A stretch of DNA of 56,506 bases from Obelidium mucronatum (Eukaryota; Chytridiomycota; Chytridiomycetes; Chytridiales; Chytriomycetaceae): the NCBI GenBank assembly GCA_025765595.1, contig JAIVFH010000174.1, positions 1 through 56,506 of the forward strand, given 5' to 3'. The notes below the pieces were generated by a model. It was not told where the DNA came from. It saw only the letters and a list, made by a program, of their open reading frames with translations, and made no database searches. The position numbers were made by a program, and so were the translations under genes. The first letter of the stretch is position 1. The number at the start of each line of letters is the position of its first letter. Positions 24,182 to 36,264 of this stretch are shown here, one piece after another.

Positions 24182-25766
24182 ATGATTGCCCATCGAAACA
24201 CTCCACCGCACGACTCCTCTGCAGCAACTAGAGCCTCGGAGGGTGCATCTCCAAGTCTTCGGGAAGGTTCAGTGTTTAGTTCCGGTTCTAGTGGCCCAGA
24301 GCTTGCAGACTCTACTTTAGTGCATGAGCCAAACTCAACTTTGATTGAGACCTTCTATGGTAAGGAGAGCTTTGCTTCTTCCATCCCAAGAGTACGTTTT
24401 TTCGCTAACCAGCGGGATTCTAATTTCCAAAAGGGTTCGTGCAAGACAAGTGTGACGCCTACATTCTCGTTGAAGCATGCGTCCAAGGACTCTTGGATCC
24501 AATCATTAACTTGCCTTTGATTGTCTCTGGGTTGTCCATTCGGTCCGGCAGTGTAATCATCTTCCCCGAGCGGAAGGATCAAGTCCAGCAGTCGAGATGG
24601 AGAGTAAGTATCTTAAATTCTGCCTGTTTTTCTGTTACGCCCCATGATTCTATTAAAGAGGAGGTGGTGGTGGTGGTGTTTTGGGAGGATGAGGTTTAAG
24701 GGTCGACTTGCTGCAGTGCTTAGATCAAGATCATTTGCGACACACAACTCACTCTCATTTTTTATTTTAGGACGGAGGACAATGGAGTGCTTCTCGTATC
24801 TCTGGCGCTTTCTTACTGTACAGGTGTGCGAGCTCTCGCTTTGTTGTCATCAACCAACTCAATTTTTTCTCTTGGACGAGTCACTAATTTTTTTTAATTT
24901 AAAACAGAGAGATCGAAAGTATTGGAAAAGGAATCAGTAAACACCAACGCCATGGACAAGAAGCAGGCTCCATGTTTGGCACGAAGTTGCGTCCAAACAC
25001 TCGGTTTCCAAACGGTCTCACACTCAACAGACCTGATACCAACGAGAGAACCGATTCCGAAATGTTTTCAACAACTTCTCTCCGCCAAAACACTCGGTTA
25101 ATTAACAACGGAATGGCGAAACGGACAATCTCTCTGACTGGATCAGATGGAAACCGGTACCGCGTCATTTCATACTTTTACCCATCAGATGTTGAGCATC
25201 TGTACAAGAAACAAGATCCGATTGGAGGCAGAACTCCAGAAACTTTGAACACGCCATCGCAAATGCCGGAATTTGAGCATCTGTTGCATCAGTTTTCAAA
25301 GTCAGGAAACAGACGTCGCGTTCTTGCTCCCCAGAGACCTGTTGTTACTCAAGAAGCGTCGACTGGCTCGCAGATTCAGCAAAACCAGCAGAAATTGCAC
25401 CTCCAGCAAAGCCAAGAAACTGCTTTGGCATTAATGTCACTTTTCGGAACTCCATCACCAACGACTGCCCCAACCCCCGCACGAATGACAACGCTACCAT
25501 CGTTTCAACAGCCACCAATTGTTCAACCTCGATACCACTCAACACCGCTTATACTATCTTCAAGCGCCTTCACAAGAAATCAACAAACTCTGCCCATCTC
25601 TGCAGTGCTGCCACCACTTACTCCACCGCAACTTCTACCACGATCTCATTCGCAAAACTGTAGTTGCGGTTGCAGTAAACTGGAAATCAGGAAGCACTTC
25701 AGCTATTTGTCTCAGTTTCCAGAATGGGCTAGTCATCCTGTGATTCTTGCTCCATTAAGGCAATAG
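24182..25766 (+). CDS. W11: WOPR paralogue, class A tail, duplicated LRPNTR element
   Basis: Exons: 24182-24359, 24434-24603, 24771-24823 and 24908-25766. It retains the ancestral intron inside the opening motif (ETFYG|FVQDKCDAYILVEAC). It continues LSIRSGSVIIFPE, SRWR|DGGQWSASRISGAFLLYR|EIES. The linker carries the sequence LRPNTRFPNGL and then, some 35 residues later, the expected LRQNTRLINNGMAKRTI. This looks like an internal duplication of the strand before the second half-domain. The rest is SLTGSDGNRYRVISYFYPSDVEHLY and TPSQMPEFEHL. The tail ends NCSCGCSKLEIRKHFSYLS, EWASHPVILAPL; the GGL of the motif is altered to GCS. Confidence 0.9.
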
Positions 25767-26269
25767 ATGATTCAAAGTAGTTGGGGGTGTCTCGTCAACC
25801 TTTTCTTCTATTTTAATTGTTATTAAAAGGCGAATGGCCGGCTCCTTCCCTTTTTGCGCTCGTTTGTTTAGTACCAGGCTTTCATTGATAAATAGAAAGA
25901 AGTTAATACATAGTGAATATTGATTTTCATTGATTCAATTTTAACTTTTGTTTTCTTATCACATGACTTTAATGAAGTGTCTGCCAAATAAGGGGAAACA
26001 TTGCTCGGATATACTCAACATCCTCGGAAAAGAAGCAAACGGATAAAGATATTTACTGAGACACAGTCTTCTTAGGATCGTTTGAAGCCTTGTCTCGAAA
26101 CTGCTTGATGGATTCGGCGTGTTGAGGGATAGGATTTCCAGAATTTTCTTCTTTCAATCAAACGTGATTTCTACTGTCACATGCCATGTTTTTTGCGTGC
26201 CACCCTCAAACTCCTTCGTTTACAGAGAAAAATCGAGGAAAATCTCTGTTATTTTGCCCCTTTTCCAGA
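25767..26269. other. spacer W11-W12
   Basis: AT-rich. An open frame in phase with W12 begins at ATG 26186, so the 5' limit of W12 is uncertain. Nothing else is recognised. Confidence 0.4.
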
Positions 26270-27460
26270 ATGCATGTTGTACCAGCCCATCATCTAAATT
26301 TCCGGGCTCCTTTGGCGGTGATACAGTCTCCACCAGAGAGCATGCCAAACAGCCCCGTCAGCCCTGAACCTCCAACGCCAACACCGACGACTATCAGAGC
26401 TGCTGAACCCCCTGCCGTCTTCTCAATTCCCTCATCCCATCACGCTCCATCTGCTGTACTCCATGCCAACAATCGAACTCCGGTGGTCTTTCATGGTCAT
26501 GTCTTGACAGAATTAGACGCAGCTTTGCTGGTTGAGGCTTGCGTCCACGGGGATATGGCCGCGCTCAACAGTGGAAACACAATGCATAGCATCACAAGCA
26601 TGAGGATCAAGAGCGGCATGTGTGTCGTGTTTCAAGAACGGGTCGAGGAAGGGATGCTTCGACGGTTTCGGGATCAATTGAATTGGAGTTCAAGCCGAAT
26701 CCAAGGGCCGTTCTTGTTGTATAGGTAAAAAAAAACGATATGATGTCTATCTTCATATATATTTTTTGCATTCTTAACGGTTTCAATGGTTTCGTTTGAT
26801 AGGGAGGTTGAGCGCGGCAGAGATACAAGTGGTATTCCCAACCCGGAACCACATGGAGGCCGTTTTGGAAACACTCTGATCCGAGGAGATTACCATCACG
26901 TCCACCATGGTCTTGCCAAGCGCACAATATCCGTTGTAGGCTCAAATAGGTGCAAGTACCGTGTCATATCATACTTTTATCCACGCGATGTGGCTCACTT
27001 GTATGGCGAAGCCCCAGCATCAGGTCCAATGGCTTCGGCGAAACTCATGTTAAAAGCTGTCTCTAATTGCCAGCAGTTTGAAAAGTTTCTTGGGTCGGCT
27101 GGAAAGTTGGTTGCAATCGCCAAAGGAAGTCGTTGCTTGCCATCCTCCAATGGCCCAGCTGCCCCACCATCGCCCCCTAAAAGTACAAGTTCCGTTGCCA
27201 CATCTAGTTTCAATGCTAGTTCTTTAGCGCTTCCATATAGCGCTCAAGAAAAACAAGCGCGTCTTCATGATGTCCAGCAACATGGCCCGTTTTCTCCAAC
27301 GTTCCATCCGTATGGTATGACCAGTCAGACACATTGCCGCACTCAAAGAGAAAAAAAGTGTGGCTGCTTGGAATCGCGGAACCATCGTGATACAATCCAT
27401 TGGAGAAAGCGAGAATGGGAGCGAGTGGTTCCTGAATTACCAGTTTTACGCCGCTTTTGA
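26270..27460 (+). CDS. W12: WOPR paralogue, degenerate class A tail
   Basis: Exons: 26270-26724 and 26803-27460. Candidate starts are 26186, 26270 and 26342. The first adds a Cys/Phe-rich leader unlike other copies. The domain reads VFHGHVLTELDAALLVEACVHG, MRIKSGMCVVFQE, RRFRDQLNWSSSRIQGPFLLYR|EVER, HGLAKRTISVVGSNRCKYRVISYFYPRDVAHLY. The PSxxPEF element is weak (AVSNCQQFEKF). In the tail, FHPYG and KCGCLESRNHRDTIHW align with HPxFQ and CxCGGLGxRK, and VPELPVLRRF with the terminal PVxLAPL, so the module is recognisable but eroded. It shares its FHGH opening and single intron with W13. Confidence 0.85.
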
Positions 27461-28035
27461 AATATTTGTGCGTTTTCCCCATACCTTTATCATGTGTAGA
27501 AATATGTAGAAATATATTTGAAGCGAGAATACGCTACCTTTTTACATGTATTAAAGTTCTCATATCTTGTTCCGTCTCTGTTGATTATTGGGGCTTGAGA
27601 AAAGATCAATTGCTGACTTGTCATCACATAGATTGTGATCAAGTCTAAAATATTAAGAGATAGGAATATTCTTTGTTCTGTGAAGTTGGTTTTGTCAGGT
27701 CAGTTTAACGATCTAGGCCTTTACAACGAAACAATGCAAAAACTACTTCAGGCACCCATCAATCTACGACTCACTGATTTCTGAGGCACTTCATTGCACC
27801 GCAACTGAGGGAATCCGACTCGGGGAGACAAGCCTTAAATAACAGAAAGGTTGACCGAAAATCCCCCTTTTTTTACACCACCTATATAATTACAACCCAA
27901 ATCGCCCAATTTAACAAAACCCTCAGGAAATAGCTAACCCTATCCATCATTTTGCTCATATCCCTCAAGAGTGTATCGGGTAGAATCAGGCGACCTCAAC
28001 ACAAGCTGTCACCCATTTTTTGTCTTGACGAATTT
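27461..28035. other. spacer W12-W13
   Basis: AT-rich 3' flank of W12 and promoter region of W13, with a TATATAA-like element at about 27882-27890. No gene is seen. Confidence 0.4.
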
Positions 28036-29124
28036 ATGAACTCTCCCGCCTTCCAATCTCACGGCTCTTCGAGCGCAGGTCGCCCTCCAGCCACTTTCCA
28101 CGGCCACATTAGAACCGAGCTTGACGCAAAAGTGTTGATCGAAGCGTGCATAGCCGGAGAAATGGCAGTCCTCAACACTTCAAAAGTACCGCCGCGAGTA
28201 ACAATCACAAGTGGCACATGCGTCGTGTTTCAAGAAGGAGTCTCTAATGGAATGCTTCAGCGATGGAGGGACGGTTTATTGTGGAGCTCAAGCAGGATTC
28301 AAGGCTCGTTTCTTTTATATCGGTACCCCACTTTCTTCTATTTTTTTGCCTCCCTAACACATATCCGACGTAGGGAAGTCAAGCCAGTAGATGACATTAA
28401 AAGCCCGATTCCAAAACATGCAAAAGAGCCATCAAGCTCCCCCTTCTCAAACACAATCGTTCGAGGAAACTACAAACATGTTCCCAACGGCTTTGCGAAA
28501 CGAACCATCACTCTCGAGGGATCCAACGGGAAAAAATACCGTGTTATCTGCTACTTTTATCCGAAACACGTGGCCCATTTGTATGAAGGATTAGCTCCAT
28601 CTGATGGAAATGCAGATGTCTTGTTGACTTGTCCTTCCGAAACACCTCAGTTTGCAAAATTTCTCCCGCCACCCCCACATGTACCACTGGAGCCCCCGCA
28701 GCAACAGCAGCAGCAGCCGCAGCCGCAGGAGCAGGAGCCGCAGTCGAATCAGCAGTTTGGATTGCCATTTGGCGATAAAGGCTTCGAAGATCAAGATTGG
28801 CAAGGGTCAAGTTCCTTGCAGACGGGCGGATCTCATCCCTACCCCCCGATGAGCTACACGCAGTCTGAATACCCCACTCACCCTGTCTTTAATCGTCAGC
28901 AGCCATGGGAAAGTGCTAGCTACCATCGGCAGGAAAGTCAAATGCAACAGCAGCCGTACTATGAGCACCAAGCATACTACTATACTCCCTATTATAGCGA
29001 CATGCGCATGGAATGCCCTTGTGGTGGGCTGGGCTCTAAAAAGCATACCGACGCTGGATGGGACGTTGGCTGGGAGAACTCGGGAGTTATCCTACCGCCA
29101 ATTAAGAGGCAGACGCAGACTTAA
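28036..29124 (+). CDS. W13: WOPR paralogue, class A tail
   Basis: Exons: 28036-28322 and 28374-29124. The 51-nt intron keeps frame even unspliced, but its ends match the R|EV intron of the paralogues. The domain is TFHGHIRTELDAKVLIEACIAG, VTITSGTCVVFQE, LQRWRDGLLWSSSRIQGSFLLYR|EVKP, HVPNGFAKRTITLEGSNGKKYRVICYFYPKHVAHLY and TCPSETPQFAKF. The tail is Gln/Tyr-rich with THPVFNRQQ, ECPCGGLGSKKHTDA and ENSGVILPPI. An upstream in-frame ATG at 27952 is less likely. It is the last copy before the receptor gene interrupts the array. Confidence 0.9.
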   Translation: MNSPAFQSHGSSSAGRPPATFHGHIRTELDAKVLIEACIAGEMAVLNTSKVPPRVTITSGTCVVFQEGVSNGMLQRWRDGLLWSSSRIQGSFLLYRYPTFFYFFASLTHIRRREVKPVDDIKSPIPKHAKEPSSSPFSNTIVRGNYKHVPNGFAKRTITLEGSNGKKYRVICYFYPKHVAHLYEGLAPSDGNADVLLTCPSETPQFAKFLPPPPHVPLEPPQQQQQQPQPQEQEPQSNQQFGLPFGDKGFEDQDWQGSSSLQTGGSHPYPPMSYTQSEYPTHPVFNRQQPWESASYHRQESQMQQQPYYEHQAYYYTPYYSDMRMECPCGGLGSKKHTDAGWDVGWENSGVILPPIKRQTQT

Positions 29125-30299
29125 ACGTAACACAGCCCACATTTATTTCTGGATATTTATTTGATTCAAAGTCTCGAATAATAGTGTATTTCAATAAAAA
29201 GGTTTGAAGATGTTTTTACTCACAAACTATTGGTCAAGGCAAAGAGCAGCGTTCTATTTATCTTCGACAGGGAAAAAAAGCTCGAGATATTGTGTCTTTC
29301 AGCCAATATTCGACTTTCCTGGTTGAAATTCAGCAACTGATAACTGCTTTCTTTTTCTTCAAATCCTGTCAAAATCCCATCAAATCCCAAGATTTCCGGC
29401 CCGCAATGCACTCTTCTTTAGGTGATTCGACGGCGGCCTCGAAGTTGGAATCAGAAGCAGCTGGTACAATGGTTAGTGTCGCAACAGAAAGAGCGCTGAC
29501 CCCAGACTCACTTTCGACACTACAGAATACAGATGTCTGAAAGCGCCCCATCGACAACTGATGACAATACCACATCACCGAACAGGTGCGTTTACCATTT
29601 CTGTTTCTTTGTAACTGACGTCGGTGAAACATAATATAGAATCGACCATTCAGGAATCCTTTCTGGAAGCAGCGAACAAGTACAGATAGATCCACATCCT
29701 CATATCTTCTTAAACCCTTTCTAAATGTCTTCAGCAGATTTCGATAAGAATGGCCGAAGGAAAGCGTGGCGGGCTCAGCTTTAGTGAAGATGAAGGGGAG
29801 GAGGTTATTCATTAAACCAGCCAAGAAGTCACGAGCTTTAAAGAACCTTCTCGTGAACTACAATGGCTGCCATTGGCTGGCTGGCAAACCCAAATCCACA
29901 TCACGGCCATGATTTGTATGGGTGATCTTCAGAGGGCAGTTAAAAAAATGTGCAGGGCAAAAACCCAGAATATCATGCAAACTGTCAGCAGAATTCTGAA
30001 CAGCCCCACTGAGCACTAACGCCTTGGCTGAGATCATCTTGCGAACACCGATTGATTCACATATTGTTCTTGTGAGAAAACTCCAGAAAACAAATTTTAC
30101 AACAGTAGAATATGCAGCAGCTGTTGGCCAACTTTCAGAACAATTTGCTGTATGTAAAGTGGATCTTGGTAGTGTGAATTTGGAAATTTCAGAGGTTGGG
30201 GAATTCCTATTCCAGTATCTCCAAGTGGTATGTCCAGAATAAATGTTTATAGGGAAAGAATTTCAATAGAACAACGAATTGACTCCGAAAGAAAATTGA
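29125..30299. other. spacer W13 to LRR-SAM gene
   Basis: About 1.2 kb. Several short open frames occur: a Ser/Thr-rich one at 29406-29540 that resembles a WOPR N-terminus in composition only, and one at 30024-30242 starting MAEIILRTPI. None shows a recognisable domain. It may contain the wreck of a WOPR copy, but no IRSG, WSxSR or NGLAKRT remnant was seen. Confidence 0.4.
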
Positions 30300-32647
30300 T
30301 TAATACACTGTGTACGAAGGTGGAAGAGATTCGCTGTTTGCAGTGGTACCCAGCAATAGAGATATAGCGCGTTCCACATCCAAGGCCTCGCCCAGCGATA
30401 GACCTAGTGTGGTTTGCATGTCTTGTCGAGATAATTGTAAGAGGTTCTCGAAAGTTAATTGGTGTTCTGGAAATTGAAAGTTTTGGATTCAGTGTAAGAA
30501 AGAGAATATAATGTAAAAACAGAAAAACAAACCAATCACAGCATTCTTCAGTCTCGGTCCAACTCGCTCCACCGAGTTTGCCCACGCAGAAGTTTCATCG
30601 ATACCCCACGTACGAGGGCTCGGGGATGTTACAGCAGCAAGAGAACTACTCGAGCCTTGCACAACTGGAGGACCCGCCTCGATAACGCCTGGTTGTCGCT
30701 GGGCCAAAATCTCTCCTTTCACGGCATCACCCATGATTTTAGAAATCGCGACATTGGGTTGGCTTTCAGTTCCCATACGCCAAGACGAATCGACTTCTTG
30801 AACCGTTTTTTCGGCGGCTTGAGGTCTGAGTGCGGCATAAGCATTGTTGAGTAATGCATCCATGGGGCTGGATTTTTCACTGGGAGCCTGCTGGCTGTAA
30901 GCATGGTTGATGATATTGTTGAATGCTTCGGGGTTCCTTTTCTGTTGGGGTTTGCGAAACTTGATGTGGAACAACAACAGCTGAAGGGCCTTGGTACTCT
31001 GGCATGGTTTCTTTAGTATCGCGGTGAAGACTGTTTCTCTTGCTGGTAACAATAAAACGCTGTCTTGTCCTCGCTCATTGTCGATCGGCTTTTTACTGTG
31101 TTTTATAAGCCTCAACGTTAACCAATTCTTGTGTATGCAGGTTAAAACGACAAATGCTACATACTTGTCTCCACTCTTTCGTCCTTTTTTGTACCACAAG
31201 AACCCAAGTGACGCGAGAAGCAGCAACGCAGCAACGCCGCCAACAGCTCCACCAATAACGGCTCCATTTGAGCTACCGCTGCTGCCGTTGCTGCCATTGC
31301 TACCGTTGTTTCCGTTGGTACCGTTGACACCATTGATTGTAAGTCCCCCGTTAAATGTAACTCCATTCCCAAGCACCACACTACCGCCATTACCCGTACC
31401 AATAACAACTCCGCCATTTGAAGACGTAGCACCCACACCGCTTGTACCACCACATGCTGCACTTTTAGAAGCCGCTGGTTGGCTGTTGAAGCAATTGTAA
31501 TCAATGAGATGAGAAGGGAAACTGTTGAGAAAATCGGGAACATCTCCGGACAACTGATTTGCCATCAAGTTAAGGTATTGAAGGGATGTCATTCCAACCA
31601 ATTGTTGAGGAATTGGGCCAGTGAGTTTGTTGAAACTCATGTCTCTGGCGATTCAAAAAAAAAAAAAAGAATATGAGGTTTTAGTGTTGGGCCCAAAAAA
31701 AAAACAGGCGAGGACTCACAGATTCTGAATTGTCGAGAGTTTTCCAAACTCGGTGGGGATAGAGCCTTCCAGTTGGTTATTGGACAAAAAGAGTGTCTGG
31801 AATGTGGCGGGGAGGTTTCCGATTTCTTTTGGAATCGATCCCGTGAGTTGGTTCGAAAGAACGCTCAGCATAATGAGTTCCTTGAGGTTGAACAATTCAG
31901 TCGGGATGCTGCCGGTCAAATTGTTTTGCCCCACAGACCTGTGTTTTTGATGCTTAGCGTGAAATTAAAATAACAAAGTAATGAAGTTGTATTACAGCGT
32001 CCATAGCGTACCGATGCTGCCGAGTTGAGTTGGAATGGAACCCGTCAGTGTGTTTTTACTCAGGTTTCTATCAGCCGACAATCAAAAAACAATGTTAGAA
32101 TAGCTATAATTCTAACTATGCTACAGCGACTTACAGAGTTCGCAGTTTCTTCAGCTGTCCAAGTTCTGATGGGATGGAACCTCTCATTTGATTTCCTTCT
32201 AACCATCTGTTCAAAGAACATTCCTTTTAGATCATTTTCGACAGACAGACAGATAAATGAAAAGTGGAGGGAGATAAAGCGAGGTAGGATCTCGAAGTGA
32301 TGATGTGACTGTCAACTCACAGCGTCGTCAGTTCCGAGAGTTTTGCCAACTCGGCCGTGAGGATAAACTTGACAAAGTTCGCATTCACATTGCTCATTGA
32401 TCTGTCGAGGGGAATGTATGTCAAAAGTAAGTGCGATGGCAAGACTGGTAAAACAAACCCACAGCGATGTAACGCCAGCACTTGAGCAGTCAATGTATGT
32501 GTTCTGGCAGCAGTCTTCTGTTGGCTTAAAGATGGATGGAATCCAAGCAGAGAGAATGGCGCAGTCCGACGTTCGGTCTCTTGGAGCAAAGAGCTCTGTG
32601 CTCATTTTGCGAAATCTTGTTTCAAACAAAGAAACGATCAAGTCCAT
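30300..32647 (-). CDS. LRR - transmembrane - SAM receptor-like protein
   Basis: Membrane receptor-like protein encoded on the minus strand, with several short introns that often separate individual repeats. The N-terminus has a Cys-containing LRR cap (SDCAILSAWIPSIF, EDCCQNTYIDCSS). Plant-type LRRs follow, with the signatures LTGSIPTELFNL, LTGSIPKEIGNLP, LEGSIPTEFGKL and LTGPIPQQLVGM. A Gly/Asn/Ser-rich stalk comes next, then one hydrophobic helix VGGVAALLLLASLGFLWYKK (about 31250-31190). The C-terminus forms a SAM-like domain: TWGIDETSAWANSV, NQLTFENLLQLSRQDMQTTL, LDVERAISLLL. Its last exon ends at a TAA at 30300-30302. A signal peptide was not found, so the first exon (start at 32647 or 32605) is uncertain. 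It lies inside the WOPR array in opposite orientation. Confidence 0.75.
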
Positions 32648-32956
32648 TCATCCGCTGTTATCCCGCAGATATACTGTATTCTCAGTGCGATTTCGTGTTA
32701 TCTATAGCTTACTATGCTTTCTTCGAGGCGAGTCACGGTGAGGAAGCAGCAGCGAAAAGGTACAACAAAAATAAGATAAAGTTGGAGCAATTTGTCGGAT
32801 GTATGTTATTGGAACTGAATCAGTTGCAAATTCCGTGGAGCTTCAGTGGCGGGTGCTGAAACCCCACGATATCCAGCAACACGTCAGCCGATAAATTTAA
32901 GACAGCAAACAAACAGAAAAAAAAGGAGCAGAGATCAAAAACCGACAAGCGCTAAA

Positions 32957-33791
32957 ATGCCACAGCTTTTTATAAAAACCCTAGAAGATGCGCGGATTGT
33001 TGTGGAGTCTGCGCTCTCTGGAAACGAGAGACAACCGTTGCAAGTCATTGACCCTTCAACAAATCAACCGGTCGACATCCAAAGTGGAACTACTATAATT
33101 TTCAAGGATAAAACAGATCGCGGGGCGATTGTTCGATGGAGGTAGTGCTCAAGTCTTGAGTTTTTTTTTTACTTTGAGTCCGTCGGACTTTTGACAAATA
33201 GCGTTATTCTAGGGACGGGCGAACATGGTCGCCATCGCGAGCACAAAGTGATGGATTCTTGCTATATAGGTTTGAATTAATTATTTCAAGAACTCTTTTC
33301 CTTCCCCTGAAGACTGAACGTCAAAAAAAACGCTCAGAGAAATCACCAGACGTAAACGCGTACCAACAGCTTCCAAATCGATAAACGATTTTATTCCAAA
33401 TGGTTTCGTCAAACGAACTTGTATCATTCAAGCTTCCGATTCCGAATTGTATCGCGTTGTAAACTACTATTATACCAATTCCGTCGCCCATCACTTTGAA
33501 AATGAAATTCAGCCTACGACTTTAAGCTTTCCTATATTATCCAGGCCCATTCATATGCAGGAATACCAGAAATTTCGGCAAACCTCTTCAAAGGGCGATG
33601 GTGTTCTGACATTACCAAGTCTAAACACAATACTGTCGAGTATAAAAAGGGCTCAATCTTCAGAAACTAAACTATCAAGTCGAATCCGAAAGACTGGAAT
33701 GAAGAGATCAGCGTCTCCTTTTGATTGGAGCCAAGCTTCCGCGTTTTTACCACCCTTACGAAAACCCTTTAAGCTGCGACTTGATAGATGA
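32957..33791 (+). CDS. W14: minimal divergent WOPR paralogue
   Basis: Exons: 32957-33141, 33213-33269 and 33338-33791. The protein starts almost inside the domain (MPQLFIKTLEDARIVVESAL) and lacks the variable N-terminus and the ETFxG opening. If an in-frame ATG at 32846 is used, a basic 37-residue leader is added. Further elements are VDIQSGTTIIFKD, VRWR|DGRTWSPSRAQSDGFLLYR|EITR, FIPNGFVKRTCIIQASDSELYRVVNYYYTNSVAHHF. The PSxxPEF element is lost (LSRPIHMQEYQKF). The tail is short and ends SQASAFLPPLRK, without CxCGG. The linker between half-domains is also shorter than in other copies. The intron before DG is shifted by one base relative to the paralogues. Confidence 0.82.
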
Positions 33792-34338
33792 AAAAATGGA
33801 CACCATATACGGAAAGAAAATTTAATATATAAATAAGCCATTAATAATATATTTCCAACTTTTCTTTTTGGCAATTTCCGAAACAAAGGACTCCTGGGAC
33901 TTGGCTGTTTCAGAACCGCGTTTCAAAGGCAACTCCGAAAATAAACAGCAACCTATGTGAAGGAGCCTATCATCCGTTTTACTTGGTGCCCTCTTTAGCC
34001 TTTTTTTTGGGTGTGCGTGTGGAAAGTTTTTAATCTTGTGGGCTTGGATTTGATGGGCATGCGCGCAGCCACTTAACAATCCAGATCTACACACATACTC
34101 TCTACTGGCCAGTAGGGCCAGTAGAACGATATACAAGCCGTTTTTTTATCATTCTGTTTATCTTATTTCAGCGATAGAAGCCGTGAGAAAGCCCTCCGAT
34201 CTTTGAAATGAAAATTTCATTCAACCTGTCGAAATGTTTAAGATCTCGCTTTTTTTTTCTGATGAAGGCTTTTTTTTCCCTCCTTCTTTTTTCATTTTCA
34301 AACATTCACTCGAAAAATAACCTTCCCCAACAGTACTG
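33792..34338. other. spacer W14-W15
   Basis: No gene is seen. A T/C-rich run (about 34245-34300) lies directly upstream of the W15 start. Confidence 0.45.
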
Positions 34339-35615
34339 ATGAGTTTATCGCATAATCAAGGTTGTGGTGTCGATCTTGAATTGTCACAAACTTCGTCATC
34401 TCTATGGCAAGGGTCTTTGCCGACGTTTGCTGCCATGCTGGGATCACTTTCTCAGGATGTTTCCCAACCATTGCCAAACAGCCATGAGTTGTCGTCGCAG
34501 CCTTCTGAGACGGAAACGTTTTACGGGTAAATGTTTTTTTTTATAAAGCAACCTAGCAACGTGAAAAAGGACCCCTCACTTTTGGGCTTGGACTTAAAAA
34601 ACGTAATTTTTATTTATTTCCCAAGGTTCATCAAAGACGTGAGCGATGCATCGTTGTTGATTGAAGCATGCATTGCCGGCCACTACAAAATCATGCAGGA
34701 TCTTCCGTATGGTGTCACAACGCTTCCGATTCGGTCTGGGTCGTGTATTGTGTTTGCTGAAAGCTCTGCAAAGTCTTTGCGAGTTCGGTGGCGGGATGGG
34801 TCGTTGTGGTCTTGTAGCCGAATTTGTGGTATTTTTTTTTTTTGGTGATTTACAACATAAGGTTACGTTTGACTAAAAACCCCGGTGTGTATAGGCCCTT
34901 TCTTGCTTTATAGAGAGGTTGTGGGTACGAAGGATGGGGAAAGGCTTCAACGTGGGATACAGGAGAAGGAACGAAAGAATACATTCACAGTCACAAGTGC
35001 ACGACCCAATTCCAAGATTGTTCCCAATGGATTGGCGAAACGGACTATTTCAATGAATGGATCTGATGGAAACAAGTATCGGTGAGTATGGAAAAAAAAG
35101 AGGGTATTCTATCGCACCGTTCTTTGTGCTAATACTTCGCCGTTTCGGCTTATAGAGTAATCAGTTACTTTTACCCCAAAGACGTTGCATCTTACTACGA
35201 ACGCAATCAAAATGAATCTTTATTATTTACACCATCTAAGCTTCCCGAGTTTCAGCCCTTTGTAGGCCGTGCGCAAGTGACTCTACCTTCAGAAAGCCCA
35301 CCAATCGCGCCGCCAATCATCCCAAGCAGCACAGCACTATTTCAGCAGGATCACTCACTTCCTATTACTTTGCCTTCATTTCAACAATCGCCGCCACATC
35401 GGGATTCAATATCTTCATCTTCACCAACAATGGAATACTACAAACCGGAGGAACGACTTCCAGCATTACGCTCCTTGGTAACACACCCATATCTACGAGA
35501 AAACAATACATCATGTCCTTGCGGTGGTCTGACGGGTCGTCGGAAACAGTTTGACCCGAGTTGGATCAACTCGCCTGTTTATTTATCACCTTTACGGAGG
35601 GTACAACTAGAATAG
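34339..35615 (+). CDS. W15: WOPR paralogue, class A tail
   Basis: Exons: 34339-34526, 34626-34828, 34895-35081 and 35156-35615. ETFYG|FIKDVSDASLLIEAC retains the ancestral first intron. An intron inside the GPFLLY motif (RICG|PFLLYREVV) is unique to this copy. Other elements are PIRSGSCIVFAES, VRWRDGSLWSCSR, RPNSKIVPNGLAKRTISMNGSDGNKYR|VISYFYPKDVASYY and TPSKLPEFQPF. The tail is short (about 110 residues): THPYLRENNTSCPCGGLTGRRKQF, WINSPVYLSPL. All frames are open. The start is the first ATG of the frame. Confidence 0.9.
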
Positions 35616-36264
35616 AACACTGTTTTTTTTTTCTCTTTCGTATCATGGCGCGTGGGCAATTGCTGCTATAAAATTATTTAAAGTTTTGGACTCAATCACC
35701 GCCTTTTTTTGCCTTATTGCCGATCATGTTTTTTAGGGAAAAAAATGTGGTGATCGGGTTGGGTGGCATTGGCATTTGCATTTTTTTAGGGTGGCAGTGC
35801 GTATGTGAAACAGTATTAATTTGGGAGACGGGGGAGTTGATTTCGCGCGTGCTAGTTGCTGTTTTTTTTTGTGGTGATAGAGAGTAGAAAAGGTGCGTTG
35901 CAACAGAGTTGTCCAAAGTTCACTGTTTCTATGTAACGCAGTACACAAAGAAAAGGCAAATCCCTAGTTGAACGAAACGAGTTTCAGCTGCCACCGAAAA
36001 GCGTTTCATCTGTCAGTAGTTAGTGGTATCTGGCGTCTGAAACTCAAAAACTTTGAAATTTTTTAGGATTTTTCGTGAAACGACTCCGATCTCCAACTTT
36101 TTTGAGAGAAGGGAAAAAAAAAGCCAAAAGACAAAAAACCACAAAAAAAAGCCGTATTCAACAGTTTCTGTTGTAAATCTCCTCTCGCAGACCCACCAGG
36201 CACCACTTGTTTGACTCCCCCATCACTTGACGATTAGCTGTCACTTGGACTTCAAAAACACAAA
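35616..36264. other. spacer W15-W16
   Basis: About 650 nt with several poly-T/poly-A runs and a G/T-rich stretch. The minus-strand open frames here have low-complexity translations and no domain. Confidence 0.4.

Noticed and set aside
29369..29824. 151-codon minus-strand open frame in the W13-receptor spacer
   Set aside because: Composition is irregular, with no domain or paralogue; it is most likely a chance frame.
30024..30242. 72-codon open frame starting MAEIILRTPI, considered as an enzyme fragment
   Set aside because: No catalytic motif or family resemblance could be supported.
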